Assembly: GCA_016617855.1 (NCBI GenBank)
Contig: JAECUM010012978.1
Span: 43,302-107,301, forward strand
Source of the DNA: Megalonaias nervosa
Lineage: Eukaryota; Mollusca; Bivalvia; Unionida; Unionidae
Reading direction: 5' to 3'
Length of the DNA stretch: 64,000 bases
Part shown: piece by piece, positions 12,165 to 25,900 of the stretch
Layout: every line of letters begins with the position of its first letter
How positions within the stretch are numbered: position 1 is the first letter of the stretch
Translations under genes and position numbers: made by a program
The notes under the pieces: model-generated
Database searches by the model: none
Seen by the model: only the letters and a program-made list of their open reading frames with translations
What the model was told of the DNA's origin: nothing

Positions 12165-13911
12165 GTAAGTATACTTTGTATTTTTAGTATTGTGTGTCCT
12201 CACAAAACTTTCTGTGTTGGGAACCATGAAATATTTTGGTTTCCTAATGGGATTTGCAGTGTGAATGTATAAAACTTATGTAATTCCTTTAATTTCCTTA
12301 AATACTGTCAAATTGGCAGGAAGACGTTTGATGAAAATTGCCATTGTAAGATAAATCAAGCTTTTCATAACCACCAAAAATTACGTATTTAAAAAACGGT
12401 GAAAATAGTTATTTGCAGGCAGTATTTCCACTTATTTTTCAACCTTCTGTAAGAAACTTGTGCAGGAAATTGATTCCATGACAAAGTTTCCAAAAACAGC
12501 TTTGTGTCAAGTCTTAATATTATAATCATGACTGCACCGGTGGCCCAGTGGTTAGAGCATCTGCCTCGGATGCGGGAGTTTGTGGGTTCAATCCCCAGCC
12601 GAGTCATACCAAAGACTTATTAAAATGGTACTAACAGCTGCCTCGCTTGGCGCCCAGCATTAAGAGGTTAGTATTAGGGCTGGTTGGCCTGGTGTCAGGA
12701 TAATGTGACTGGGTGGCACATGATGCTACATGTCTGCGGCATGATGCCCCAGTGCTAGACATCACTATAAAGTGCCACACTGCAGACATCTTAGCGATAT
12801 GACTGAAAATTTTTTAAAGCTACATTAAAAATCCAAATCACATGCACATACTGTAATCACTGGATGCAGAATTTTTAATTTGAAACTAACGAATATAGTT
12901 GCTTATAAGTTGAGTCTAACTGCAAAGAACATAGACCCAGGTCTGCCATTGCATAATGTGCTGGTAGATTAGGGTCAGTCTTGTTCTAATGATTACTCCT
13001 AACAAAATGCATAGACCCAAATCTGCAAACACATGTGATGGCATATCTGGGTCTGTGTTAGCAGTTGGACCCAACTCACAATTTAGTATATATAGCAGTA
13101 ATTAGTATTGCAATATTGACACAGTACTGGCATAATGACACTTTAAAAGATGGGTTACTTTGACCTAATTCAGAGCTAATGCCATAATTTCATATTTACA
13201 CCAAACATAGATCTTTTAAAAGTAATTTCAATGTATAATTTAAATTCAGATGGCTAATAAAAGGAGTCTTTTTATTTTTTTTTTCTCAACATAATTTAAA
13301 ATATGAATTAATGTTCACAAGAGTTGTAAACATTTGGAATTTATACATGTCCATTGTGTGTCATTCTGTACTAGTTTCTAAATTTTTTAATACTGTTTCC
13401 TTAATGTCATATCCTGAAGGGTATATTTTTCTTTTATTTGAAAAGCAAGATATTGTAAATGTTTTATCAAAGGCCAGTGTCTTTTATCCTGACAGCAAAG
13501 GTGAACAAACCTCTAGTTTTTTGGATCCAACTTCATAAGTATAAATATGAAAATCTGTCAATGTCACAAGCTGTTACTTTGTAAAGGCTTGTTCAGAAAT
13601 AGAGTTAAGTTCATGTATTCTTTATTCCCATTGGCAGATTTCACACATGATGTCATTCTTTTGGTTTTTTTAATTGAAAAGAAGCTTTAACATGAGCTGT
13701 AGAATGTGTTCTGAGATGTTTTCATTTCACAGGATTTTAAAGCTGTCTCTGTCAGTGTTTCTGGGTAGGAGAAAAGAAAGGTTGGTCCCAAGTCACTCTT
13801 AACAAAGGAAATTTTGCCCCTATTTGTCAAAATCTGATGTAAATGTAGTTAATTGTGACCTATATTTGTTTAGATAACCCCTTGGTATACAGGACTGGAA
13901 GAGAAAGACTA

Positions 13912-13959
<48 letters not shown>

Positions 13960-16900
13960 CAGTTAAAGAATTATACAATAAAAAATTGGATTACAAAATG
14001 ATCTTTATTTGGTATGAATTACAAATGTCCTTTGTCCTTCTTGAATTACAGTAATTTCATTCACACTTTACTTAATCTTATCAACTTGGAAAGTCTATGA
14101 GACTAACTTGTAGCTAACAAAAAGTACTAAAGTGGGAAATTTTTGTTATTTGCTAGATTGGTGCTAGAAATTTCCTTGTTTTTGCCAAATTGTGCACTCG
14201 AAAATACTGTCATACATAAATCTAATATATCAGAAAAGGGTGCAGTGTGAAAATTTCCATTCCAAATCTGACACCCACTGTACTTTAGTCATTACTCATT
14301 ATCTTGTATTTTCTTTCATAGGTACCCACGTTATCAGTGAGTTTTATTGAATTACTCATTTCTGCATATTTTATGTGAATAAATTTGATTCATAACCTTA
14401 TACCTTGAAAAAACATTTCACTAGCTATTACTAGCTAATGTCAGCAACTTCAAGGTGAACATATGTATACAGTATCACAAGCCATCACAGGCCTTTAAAT
14501 TATCAAGCACCAAATCAATATGCGATATCACAAGCCCCTAAATTATCAAGCACCAAATCAGTATGCAGTATCACAATCCCCTAAATTATCAAGCATCAAA
14601 TCTGTATGCAATATCACAGGCCTCTGAATTACCAAGAACCAAATCTGGATGCAATATCACAAGTCCCTAAATTATCAAGCACCCAATCTGTATGCAGTAT
14701 CACAAGCCCCTGAATTATCAAGCACCAAATCTGTATGCAATATCACAATCACCTAAATTTTCAAGCACTAAATCTGTATGCAGTATCACAATCCCCTAAA
14801 TTATCAAGCACCAAATCTATATACAGTATCACAAGCCCCTAATTGTCAAGCACCAAATCTGTATCCAGTATCACAATCCCCTAAATTATCAAGCACCAAA
14901 TCTATATACAGTATCACATTCCCCCTAAATTATCAAGCACCAAATCTGTATGCAGTATCACAAACCCCTGAATTATCAAGCACAAAATCTGTGTGCGATA
15001 TCACAATCCCCTAAATTATCAAGCACCAAATCTATATACAATATCAAAGGCCCCTAAATTATCAAGCACCACATCTATATACAGTATCAGTCCCCTAAAT
15101 TATGAAGCACAAAATCTGTATGCAGTATCACAATCCCCTAAATTATCAAGCTCCAAATCTATATACAGTATCACAATCCCCTAAATTATCAAGCACCAAA
15201 TCTGTATGCGATATCACAGGCCCCAAAATTATCAAGCACAAATCTATATACAGTATCACAATCCCCTGAATTATCAAGCACCAAATCTGTATGCGATATC
15301 ACAGGTCCCAAAATTATCAAGCACCAAATCTGTATGCAGAATCACAATCCCCTAAATTGTCAAACTCCAAATCTATATACAGTATCACAAACCCCTAAAT
15401 TATCAAGCACTAAATCTCTATGCAGTATCACAGTCCCCTAAATTATCAAGCTCCAAATCTGTATGCAGTATCACAGGCCCCTAAGTTATCAAGCACCAAA
15501 TCTATATACAGTATCACAAACCCCTGAATTATCAAGCACAAAATCTGTCTGCAGTATCACACACCCCTGAATTGTCAAGAACAAATCTGTGTGCAGTATC
15601 ACAATCCCCTAAATTATCAAGTACCAAATCTGTATGCGATATCACAGTCCCCTAAAATTATCAAGCACCAAATCTGTATGCAGTATCACAAACCCCTGAA
15701 TTATCAAGCTCCAAATCTATATACAGTATCACATGCTCCTAAATTACAGTGTATCAGACAGTATGCAATATCACAAACCCCTCAGTTATCAAGCACCAAA
15801 TCTGTAAACAGCATCATGAGCCCCTAAATTATCAAGCACCAAATCTGTATAGAGTATTATGAGCCCCTAAATTATCAAGTACTAAATCTGTATGCAGTAT
15901 CACAAGTCCCTAAATTATCAAGCACCAAATCTGTTGTTTGTACTTAAATAGTTGTCATCTGAAAATTTTGACCACCATTGGCACTAGGTTGCTTGCAGTC
16001 ATAGGTTTGAGTGACATAAGATATAAGTCCAGTTCTTTTTAACACAGAATTTAGCAACTTTCATTATCCTCACAAACTTGTCCACATAACTGAAACTTAG
16101 AAGATTATGGAGAAAATGACATAACTAAATTTTTTGATGATTCATCTGTGAATTCTGCAAGAAATACATGAAATATTTTGGCTTCATTATCTATAAAGCA
16201 TTTTTGTTATACCCCCCACCATAGAATGGTGTAGACATATAATTACTCATGTCCATCCATACCATCTTGTCACATTGTATCATAATGCAGTTGCATCACA
16301 TTGTGTCTTGTGTCACATTCATCACAAATTTTGTTTTAATCCAATAACCTTTTGGAGGACTTTTTGGACTGAAACCAAATTTCATTTCAATCTAATAACT
16401 TTCTGGAGGACTTTTTGGACTGAAACCAAAATTTTTTTTGAAGCTTTAAATCAAGAAAGTTTTGGTCAATTTTGATTTTGACTTTTTTCCAGCAAAACAT
16501 TATAGAAGTTATAGCCCCTGCTTCACACTAGAACTTTGCTATTCCATTTCCACTCACTAAATTTTCAAAGGCTTTATTGTTGAAAACCAAATTTTGTACA
16601 AGACTTTACATTAAGAAGATCTAGGTTGATTTTGACCATTTACTTTTATAGAGTTATGGACTTTGTTTGACTTGGAACTTTGCACTTCAATTTCTACTCG
16701 ATAACTTTTGATCAGAGGCTTGACATTATTAAAACCTAGGTCAGAATCGATTTTTGTTGCATCTGCCTTGGCAGAAAAATGATGTAACTTTGGCATCCGT
16801 GTGTGTGTGTGTGTGTGTCCATTCTTACCCTAGAATAGGTCCATTTTATCGTTGTTAGGTTCATTTCAGTGTTTCTTTTACTTTCTAGCTAAGTCAGTGT

Positions 16901-19900
16901 TGGCAAACTAAAAAGGGAGTCACTTCTTACCATTTTCTAGCAAAACTCTATTGTCTTATGACCCCTCACATTGACTTAGAACTGTACCCTTCAGTTTGCT
17001 TGACATTGGTGTTTTCTGTATCATATGTACAAATTTTATTGCTTTGTATCTGTACAGTTGTATCATAACACTTTGAAGATTTAAGTCTTTTTGCAAACTT
17101 GAAACATTAATGATGTGGTATGGTACTTGAGAGTTGCTGTCAGGTCAGGAGGTTGTAAATTTAACTAGCAGTATATTGTTAGCTGTCTGGTTATGTGTAA
17201 ATTCTTTGAAAGCAAATCGATACTTTCCACAGTAATGCCATAATATTTAATGCCAATGTTATTTTAATACGTATTTCATCTTTTCTCCAGTTTGAAGGTT
17301 GCAACAAGGCATTCTCACGATTGGAGAATCTGAAGATACATTTACGCTCACACACTGGGGAGCGGCCATATATTTGCCAGCATGCAGGGTGTACAAAGGC
17401 TTTCAGCAATTCCTCAGATCGGGCCAAACACCAGAGAACACATCTGGATACTGTACGTCAGAGTTCTTCATACTTTTAAATCAGAAATGTTTTGCTAGGG
17501 ATCAGTTTGACCCATGCTTTCCTAAAGTATTTTGGTACATAACCTGCCTGTCTGTTGTGAATTCTCATACACTGGTATGTGGGTGGGGTGGGGGTGGATT
17601 GAGAAATGGGATGTGATGGGACCTCTGCGTATAGTGGTAGGTGTAGTGTATTGTTAAAGCAGTCATATGGATGAAATCCCCAAGAAACTTTTCCATGGCT
17701 TTTATCATTTGTTATTGTGTTTACTTCAGAAGAAATGTACACAGTTCCATAAATCATTCCTGTTTAATAATCATAAGGCATAATGTTTATGGTGACTACC
17801 TACTAGAAATGGGGTTTTTTGTTGTTTATTTTTCCCCAAGGATTAAATTGAATACACTATGCTTTTCATGTGTGTTTTACCTTGAAATGGTGGTAAATGT
17901 TTCTTTTGTTAGATAAAATTTGGACACAGGTTCTGAAATTGTATAAACATTTGAAGCATTGTATAAAGTATTCAAGAACTGTTTGTAGGTTTGTCAGTAA
18001 GAGGTATATTTATAAGCAGTGAGTATTCAATGCATGATTGTGCTTTGCCTGGTCAAATAGCTTCAGTTGTAGTCTGCTCTGGTATTTTGCTGTGTCAAAT
18101 TCACATTTTATGAATTAATCCGTATCCGAGACTGGGGATCAAATTCTCTTTTTGTATACTCGATTTGATCTTAATTTGAGATAGTTTTGGCTGAAAATTA
18201 AACATTTGTATAAGAACCATATTTGATTCATTTAGAATATACAGATTCAATAACAGATCAATAATAACTTTTGATAGGTACAGTGCATAAAGATGGCAAG
18301 ATAAATGCAATTAATTGCAGATGATGACTTGAACAAATTTTGGAATGTTGTCGATGTGACTTACTGTAGTTTAATTCTTACACACTAAGGTTGATGTTAG
18401 TGCATGATACATATTATAATGTAAACAAAATAATTGTTTTCACGCTTTTTACAGTGCCCTAAATTTAACATTTCTTATAATTTGTTCTCAAGCCTGAAAG
18501 TGGTTTTTGAGTGCCTTTTGTCTTAATGTGGAAGAATGTGACTAAAAACTCATGAAACAAATTGCCTAAAATATGAGCATTATTGTAAGAGGTGTGGAAA
18601 CGTATGTGAAACATTTTTTGAATGAATACAGTAATTCTTTGTGTTTAACTCAGCTGACCAATATGGAATGACAATGCATCTGCCATGTGTTGTCCATTGT
18701 TTGTCTGTTGAAAATTTCTGTTTTAATAAAAACTCATAAGAAAATTGCCTAGAATCTAAATATTGTTACAAGAGGGGAGGAAAAATAGATGAAACATTTT
18801 TTTTAATGAATACAATAGGTCTTGGGTTTTTAGTTTACCTGGCTAATTGAACATTCAGCATTGCCCTGTATCCGATGTATGATAGCCGTTGTCCATCTGT
18901 TGACAGATTCTATTTTAAACTTCTTCTTTTGGAGAAAAAAAAAATGCCAAAGCAATTTTAACCAAATTTGGCACAGAGTGGCATGAGTAGCTTTCAGATT
19001 TGTACAAATGATGCAGATCCACTTCCACCATCAAATATGACTGCTGTTACTAAAATGACAAGAACTAAATGACTTCTCGAAACTGATGAACAGAATTGGA
19101 TCAAACTTGGCAAAAAGCATCTGGTAGGAAGACCTCTAAAGTTTGCATAAAAATTGACAATCCACCTGTAAAGATGGCCACCATTACTAGAATAGAAAAT
19201 CCATCGTTACTAACAACTAATGTATATGATACAGGTGAAGAGAATTTGTTCAGACTTGACAGAAATCTTCTTGGCATGAAGACCTTTAAAATTTGCACAA
19301 AAAGATGCCAATCTACCATCATATATAACCACCATAATATTAATGATAGAAAAATTTCTAAATGATGACTTCGCCAAGGTCGCTCAATAAAATTTTACTA
19401 AATTTGATAGAAAGTATCATGGCATGAAGGACATTTAAAATGTGTAGAAACAGTGTGAATCTGCAATTAAATATGGCCACAGTTACCAAAAATAGGAAAA
19501 CCTTAAATAACATCTCAAGAAAAAAGTGCTGAGCAGAATGTGATCCAACATTGAGGGCCTAAATCAAGAGCTGGGAGAAGTCAAGGGGACACTTCTGGGA
19601 GAAATCTAGGGGACAAATGGTGACCGTATGAATGAAAAGTCCTTTTGTATGCAGAGAAAGTGATCTTTTATAGTTGGTCCAGGAAAAAAGAAACTCGTAT
19701 TGAGAATTAATAGACATTGTAGCAGCTGTGTACTCAAAACCTTTCTTTCCCCAGTAAAGTTTTAATGTATGTGAATTTTCATTCACAAAGTGACATGTCA
19801 ACTACCAGGTGAGCAATATCAGGCCCACTTGGGCCTCATGTTATTAATTGTTAGGGATATGAAAGTGTTGACTGAATAGGATGAACAGATAACTAAGTTT

Positions 19901-22900
19901 GTTAAAAATAAAACGAAACAAAACAATAATTAGGTACGTGTATCCACTGTTAGAGATAAAGGCATGAAAAGAAATACTTTTTATCTTTTTAAAACCACAC
20001 CTTTTGTCTTTAATGTAAATTCAAAATGGTTTTTAATATTTTTGCACCTTTTCAAAAGTTTATGTGAACTCCACCCAGCACAAGGTTGTAAAAACTCCAC
20101 ATATCTGCTTGAGTTCAGATTACAACATAAAATGAAAACACTGTACTTCAGGTCATTTCTGTACCCATAAAGTTTGCTTCATTGTTGGAAAATTTATTGT
20201 ACCTTTTCATGAAACTGGTTATTCGGAAATATTTTATCATATTAAAGTGTTCAGTCAACAAATTTAAATAATGAAGTTTTGCTTTCCAACTTGTTGCTAC
20301 AATGATGAATAGTTGACATGATGAAGATACTTCACTTGGTTACTTGCTTATGTCAATAAGTTTGTCCAGTAAGATGTACGTATTTTGTGATTTTTAAAAA
20401 AAATTTGTTTACAGAAGCCTTATGCTTGTCAAGTGCCAGGATGTAACAAGCGTTACACAGATCCAAGTTCGCTAAGAAAACATGTCAAGAATCACAATCA
20501 GAAAGATCCACAGCAGAAGAAAAAGGTAATTTTTATTTCTACTTTTAACCCAGTTCACTCTGAGAATTTACGATTGATGTCATGACACACCTGCCAGAAC
20601 AATGTGTCACAAAAGGCACAATTATTGACTCCCAAACACGGTGACATGGCTGTGTTTATAAAAACAATTTCCAGTAAATCTTATGAAAAATAAAACAGAG
20701 ACCCTTGTTGACATCACATTATGTCCATTGTTGACACCACAACATATGAGTGTAGCATGTAGCAATAAATGGTTGTGCTTCATGCTTATGAAAACTTGTC
20801 ACCATGGGGCAGATTAGACAGTTAATTTTTGTGGAGGTGATTAAAAGGTGAACACTTTAACACTGTTGTGCGAGAGCCTGTTTGGCTAACTTTTATAAGT
20901 AAAGTATGCTATGTGGAACAGCCCAATTTTGGTTGTGGAAGAAACAAAAGTTATTACAGAATTATTGCCTTTGATGAGAATGTTTAAGTAACTTGAATCA
21001 AGGATGACTTTCTAATTCATGATTATCAGTAACATTTTGTAAAAATTGGGTTTACTCCATATATAAAATGCAAAACACGATTATTGCAGTAGTATGAATA
21101 ATGTGTAGTCATGTTAAATGATGGTGCTAGGACTTCAAACTATATTTTGTTTGTGTTTTATTTTATTTATATTTGAATTTCCAATCATTTTTTGTAGGGT
21201 TATATGCATATGTGGCATATTCTCATTGTATTATGTCCCTTTTCTGGATTGCATGTACTGACCCCCGCTCCCGGGAGACCTCACAACAGATTTTTTTGTG
21301 AGTTTCAAAAACCTCCCAACAGGTTGGCAGGCATGTCATATAGACAGTCTAACATATAATACACTGTATTTCACTTTTGAGGATTATGTCAGTTCTGCAG
21401 AAGACAAAGAATTTAGGTTTTTGATTCAGAATAGATATTTTATGAGATATATTTTTTTTGTTATACACTTTCATAGTCCCTATCACCCAAATTGTGAAAT
21501 AAAGAGATTTCTTTCATTGGAATGCTTGTTATTAGTTAAGTATTTGAAAACAATGTTTTAAAGTATTGCTGTGTGTTGTTGTGATTGAACAAGGCTAAAC
21601 TTCAGAAAACAATTCTCCAATAAAATAAGTTGAAAATGGATCTTTCTCATGAATGCCAATTTAATCATTGAACTCTTGCATTGCTTTGAATTTTCAATAA
21701 TATGTAAAACAAATTCAAACTTATTTGCTAAGTCTCCATTACAGCTATATGTACATCAAAGCATTAACATAAATGGAAAGCAAGATTTTACAGACAATCC
21801 AAAGACTGTAGTAGGGTTTAACATGATGAATTAACCTGAACTTAAATTTCAGACATAAAATTGTAAAGCTAATTTTGGATACTATCTAGATTGCCTTAGA
21901 AAACTTGCAAGTTCTGATTGTGTCTTTGTGTGAAAGCTACATGAGGTAATTTTCAAACGTGCTAGTGCCTTTTCAAAACTACTCAAATGCATATAAAATG
22001 ACATTGAGGTTGGTCAACTGATCTCTTTTTGTTTTCTTTTGTTAAAGATCTCTTTTGTGAAGGGGCAATTCTCTAGCTAAAAGGAAATTGGCAGAACAAT
22101 GCCCATTTCAATAGTGAAGGTAGATTAAGTCGGTACACTTGATCAATATTTTGCAAACAATCATTGCAAGAGAATAGCCCCGATAATTGTCAGAATTGTG
22201 GTGATGACTAAGCAGACAGCTTTTTTTGAGGGTCTTGTTTTGTTAATATTTGCAAATGTTGTGGCCTTAAATTGAGATTTGTATATGCCTGCCATAAGGT
22301 GGAGCATATCATATTACGATGTTAACCATGTGTCTCTCTGATCCCTGGTTTGCTTCTGCACAACAGCAGCATGATCTACAATTACCACACCATGTAAATA
22401 GCCTGCATTTGGATAAGAAAAAGCCTGTTTGTTTTGGGACCCAAAAGGTCAAGGTCATTTTGAAAGAAGAAAAATATTTTCTCACAGTAACATTAGTTGT
22501 ATATCACAGACCTGGACCAAACTTTGTGGAATTTTCTTGAACTTGTTGTAAGGAAGAAGTTATGCAATTTTGAGGTCAAAGGTCAAGGTCCCTTTGAGAG
22601 AAGAAAACTGGTCTCTGCACAACAAATGTTAATTCCAGACCAGTGTTTGTGAATGGCTTGCACTTTGGTTAAGACAGACAGAAGCCTATTGATTTGGTGG
22701 TCAGAATGTCAAAAGGTCAAAGTTATTTCACCCCAAAGAAAATGCATTTTGCACAATAACTTTTTTGCTAAAGGAAGTTCCTTGACCAAATTTTGTGTAC
22801 AGTTTGCACTTAGGCTAATATAGAAACCTATAGATTTTGGGTTCTAAAGGTCAGAAGTCACAGCCCTGGTTAGTTAAAAAAGAAAATGGTTTTTTGCACC

Positions 22901-25900
22901 ATTCATTTCAAAATTCATACCTTGCCAAAGGTCAAGGTCATTGAGATCTTTTGGTCAGTAATCTCTGTGTTCTGCTAATGCATATATAACGGACTATTAA
23001 ACACAGGGTTGGCATATAATGTGTTGTTTAGAGTACTTGTTTTGTATTGCATTTAATTTATATTTCATATTGTACAAGTAAATATGCTAGTTCAGGCTAT
23101 AACAGAAGGGTCTTTAATTTCAGTCTGCACAAGTGCTTCAGCCTAATAAATCAAATGTCAGGATATTTAAAAATTTGTGTCAAATTTCAACATGATTGTG
23201 CTCCTTTTTTTGCAACCAAGAGTAGAAAAGATTATGGTTGATAATTTGTTCAATGGCAGACCTGGTACAGAAGATTGCTGGACACATTATCTGTAAGACC
23301 TGATTGGAAACTGATAATATTTGCTGAATGTGATATTATCCACAAGAATTAAAATTTATCATGGTTATCATCAGTGCCTGTCAGATAATCTGTGGTTTGG
23401 ATTACTAGATTAATGAGCAGAGATTAACATTTATGCAGGGTAAACATGACAGGCAGCCAGGTTTCTGTAAATAGCCAACATTTTGCACTCCTAAACCTGA
23501 ATAGTATTATTTATTAAGGCGACCCTACCGGATTTACATTCCAAATAGATACAGTTTACCAGAATTATCAATAGATGGGTCAGATATATCCAATGATCAG
23601 AACAAAAATCTCTTTCCTGCCAAAGAACTTGTCAGGAAAATAATGGAAACAGGTATCTACAACTGTATTCACATTGGTCATGATGCAACACTTTTTGCAG
23701 CTACTACAACATTTGTGTGATTTGCAAGAGCAAGACTGACATTATCAGTCATGCAATCTTTTCAGCAAACACTGTACACTGAACTCTTGAAAATTATTTG
23801 AATTATATGTGAAAATATGTAGATTCTGTTTGACCATTTCATTTTTTTGGTAAAATCTTTTTAGACTCCATTACACACATTATTAGAGAAATGCTATTAG
23901 GTTAAGTTAATTTTAGATGTCAGCATAAATTTGTTTTTATTATGCCCTTACTTTAACAGCAATGGTTGTATAGAAATCATCTTCACCATCTATCCATGGT
24001 CTGCAAAAGACCAAATGAAATATGTTGTGGTCCTGCATCCACTGTCCATCTATCAACACAGCTTGTGAACACTAGAGGTTTCATTTATGATCAGATAGAT
24101 TTCAATTGGATTTGGAATGCAAGTTTGTTTTATCAAGATCTTGAATGAGTTTAATTATGAGTGACTTCCATATATGTTAATGAGGTGGTTTACATCTCAT
24201 TGGTTAAGCTTGTAAATACTCTAGAGGCCATATTTCTGATCAAATTTTGAGGAAATTTGGTATATATGCTTATATCATCAAAATGACAGGTGAATTTAAT
24301 TATGAGTTGCATTTACTTATGTCACTGAAGTGATCTTGTGTCTGATTGGCTGAGCTTGCAAACACTCAAGAGACCACACATCAGATCGGATTTGGATCAG
24401 ACCCTGTTATCTAAGCTTGTGTCATCAAAATCTAAGACCAGTTCAGTAATGAGCGACATCCATACATATTAATGAGGTGATACTGCATCTGATTGGCAGG
24501 AATTGTGAACACTCCAGAGTGGCCATGTTTCTGCACAAATTTGTCATCATACCTCCTACATAAGCTAATATCATCAAGATCTTGGATGAGTTTGATTGTG
24601 AGTAACATCCATGCATACTAATGAGGTGATACTGCATCTGACTGGCTGACCTATTTACCACTCTAGTGACCTTTTTTCTGATTAGGATTTTTTAATCAGA
24701 TTTATTATGTTACATTAATATTTATACTACTTGTATAATGGCAAGAGATTCATTTACAGCAATTTCATATTGAAAGAATATATATACACAAGGTACAAGC
24801 ATGCAGTTACCTTGTCTGCCAGAAGACAGTTGTATTTATTGAAAAATATTAATAAGTTGTTACAAGCTTTTGAGTAAAGATATTTTTTAACATTATTGCT
24901 CTTTTTGACTTCTAGCTGGGTACAGTGTTTGACATAATCTTGTGAATGCAACTAGTCTCAAAGTTTTACATGTCATGGCCATCATTTGACGATGTGCATG
25001 TCAATAAGTCACTTTGCTCTCTCAAGTTTTGTCTGATTTATTGCCCTCATTGCCTTGCGGCTGAATACAATGCAAGACAGAACCTTGTCGCTGTGGTAGA
25101 CAGTATCTTTTCAATGCAACTTGTCTTGCAGTTCTTTTTATGAATACCAGTGAACTTGGTATGTATGTTATGATCTAAATATTGACAAATCTTCATGGTC
25201 CCATAATTTGAGTAAACATTATTGTCTTTCTGAGCTGGTTTGGATGCAGCATGTGACAGGTTTGTATGACTGCAATTACTCTTGCAGTTATCATTGGATT
25301 GCAGTGAAACTTAGTACACATTATAGTCATCATCAGAGCATGTTGACTAATCATTATACTTAACACTGTTTTAGGATGAACTGAGAACTTTTTTTAGCAA
25401 TAGATTTGTCTTCATCTTGGTAGTATTGGGTGGGATGCTGGAGATAAGCGATATATTCATGTTTGCAAATTGCTTACCATTCCTTTATTTTATTTTTTTT
25501 AATCCGTGAGGGAATAGTCCAGAATGATCAGCTTCATATTTTATCATGTTTTGTCATAGTTTGGAGAATACTTTTTGGTATACATACTATGACTTTGCCA
25601 AATTTCAAAACGTGTTATATTGAGACTGCTTCATAGAAGAATGAAATTTACCTTGATAGTGTTTGGGATAGGCATTATTTTGATATGGGAGTATCTTGTG
25701 TGCCAGTATCCTATATATTTTAAATCTGTAGTTACTCTAAATAGTGATAACTTTATTATTTTAACAAGGAGAGAGCACATTTTTGTTAGGAGTTCAGTAC
25801 CCTTGTATCCTCTGGCCAATTCTAGTGATCTCCATAATAATATTATCCTGGTAATCTCCATCATTATGTTTTAATTATCATCATGGTCTGTCCTCATCAT

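Larger units (their letters stand above)
12165..17290 (+). other. GLIS intron 1 (after the first visible exon)
   Basis: GT..AG intron of 5.1 kb that splits finger 3. It holds a SINE (12529), MITE (12893), TA repeat (13915), the 43-bp minisatellite (14464), a 51-bp duplication (16341) and a GT repeat (16797). The rest is AT-rich with nothing recognised. Confidence 0.85.

Noticed and set aside
14778..15827. Open frames of 60-80 codons with repeats like [13 protein letters not shown]
   Set aside because: They are translations of the 43-bp minisatellite. The unit is not a multiple of three, so no long repeat protein is encoded.
25620..25874. 84-codon open frame ([20 protein letters not shown]) that looks membrane-like
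   Set aside because: It runs into the 71-bp repeat and has no family resemblance; the hydrophobicity follows from T-rich DNA.
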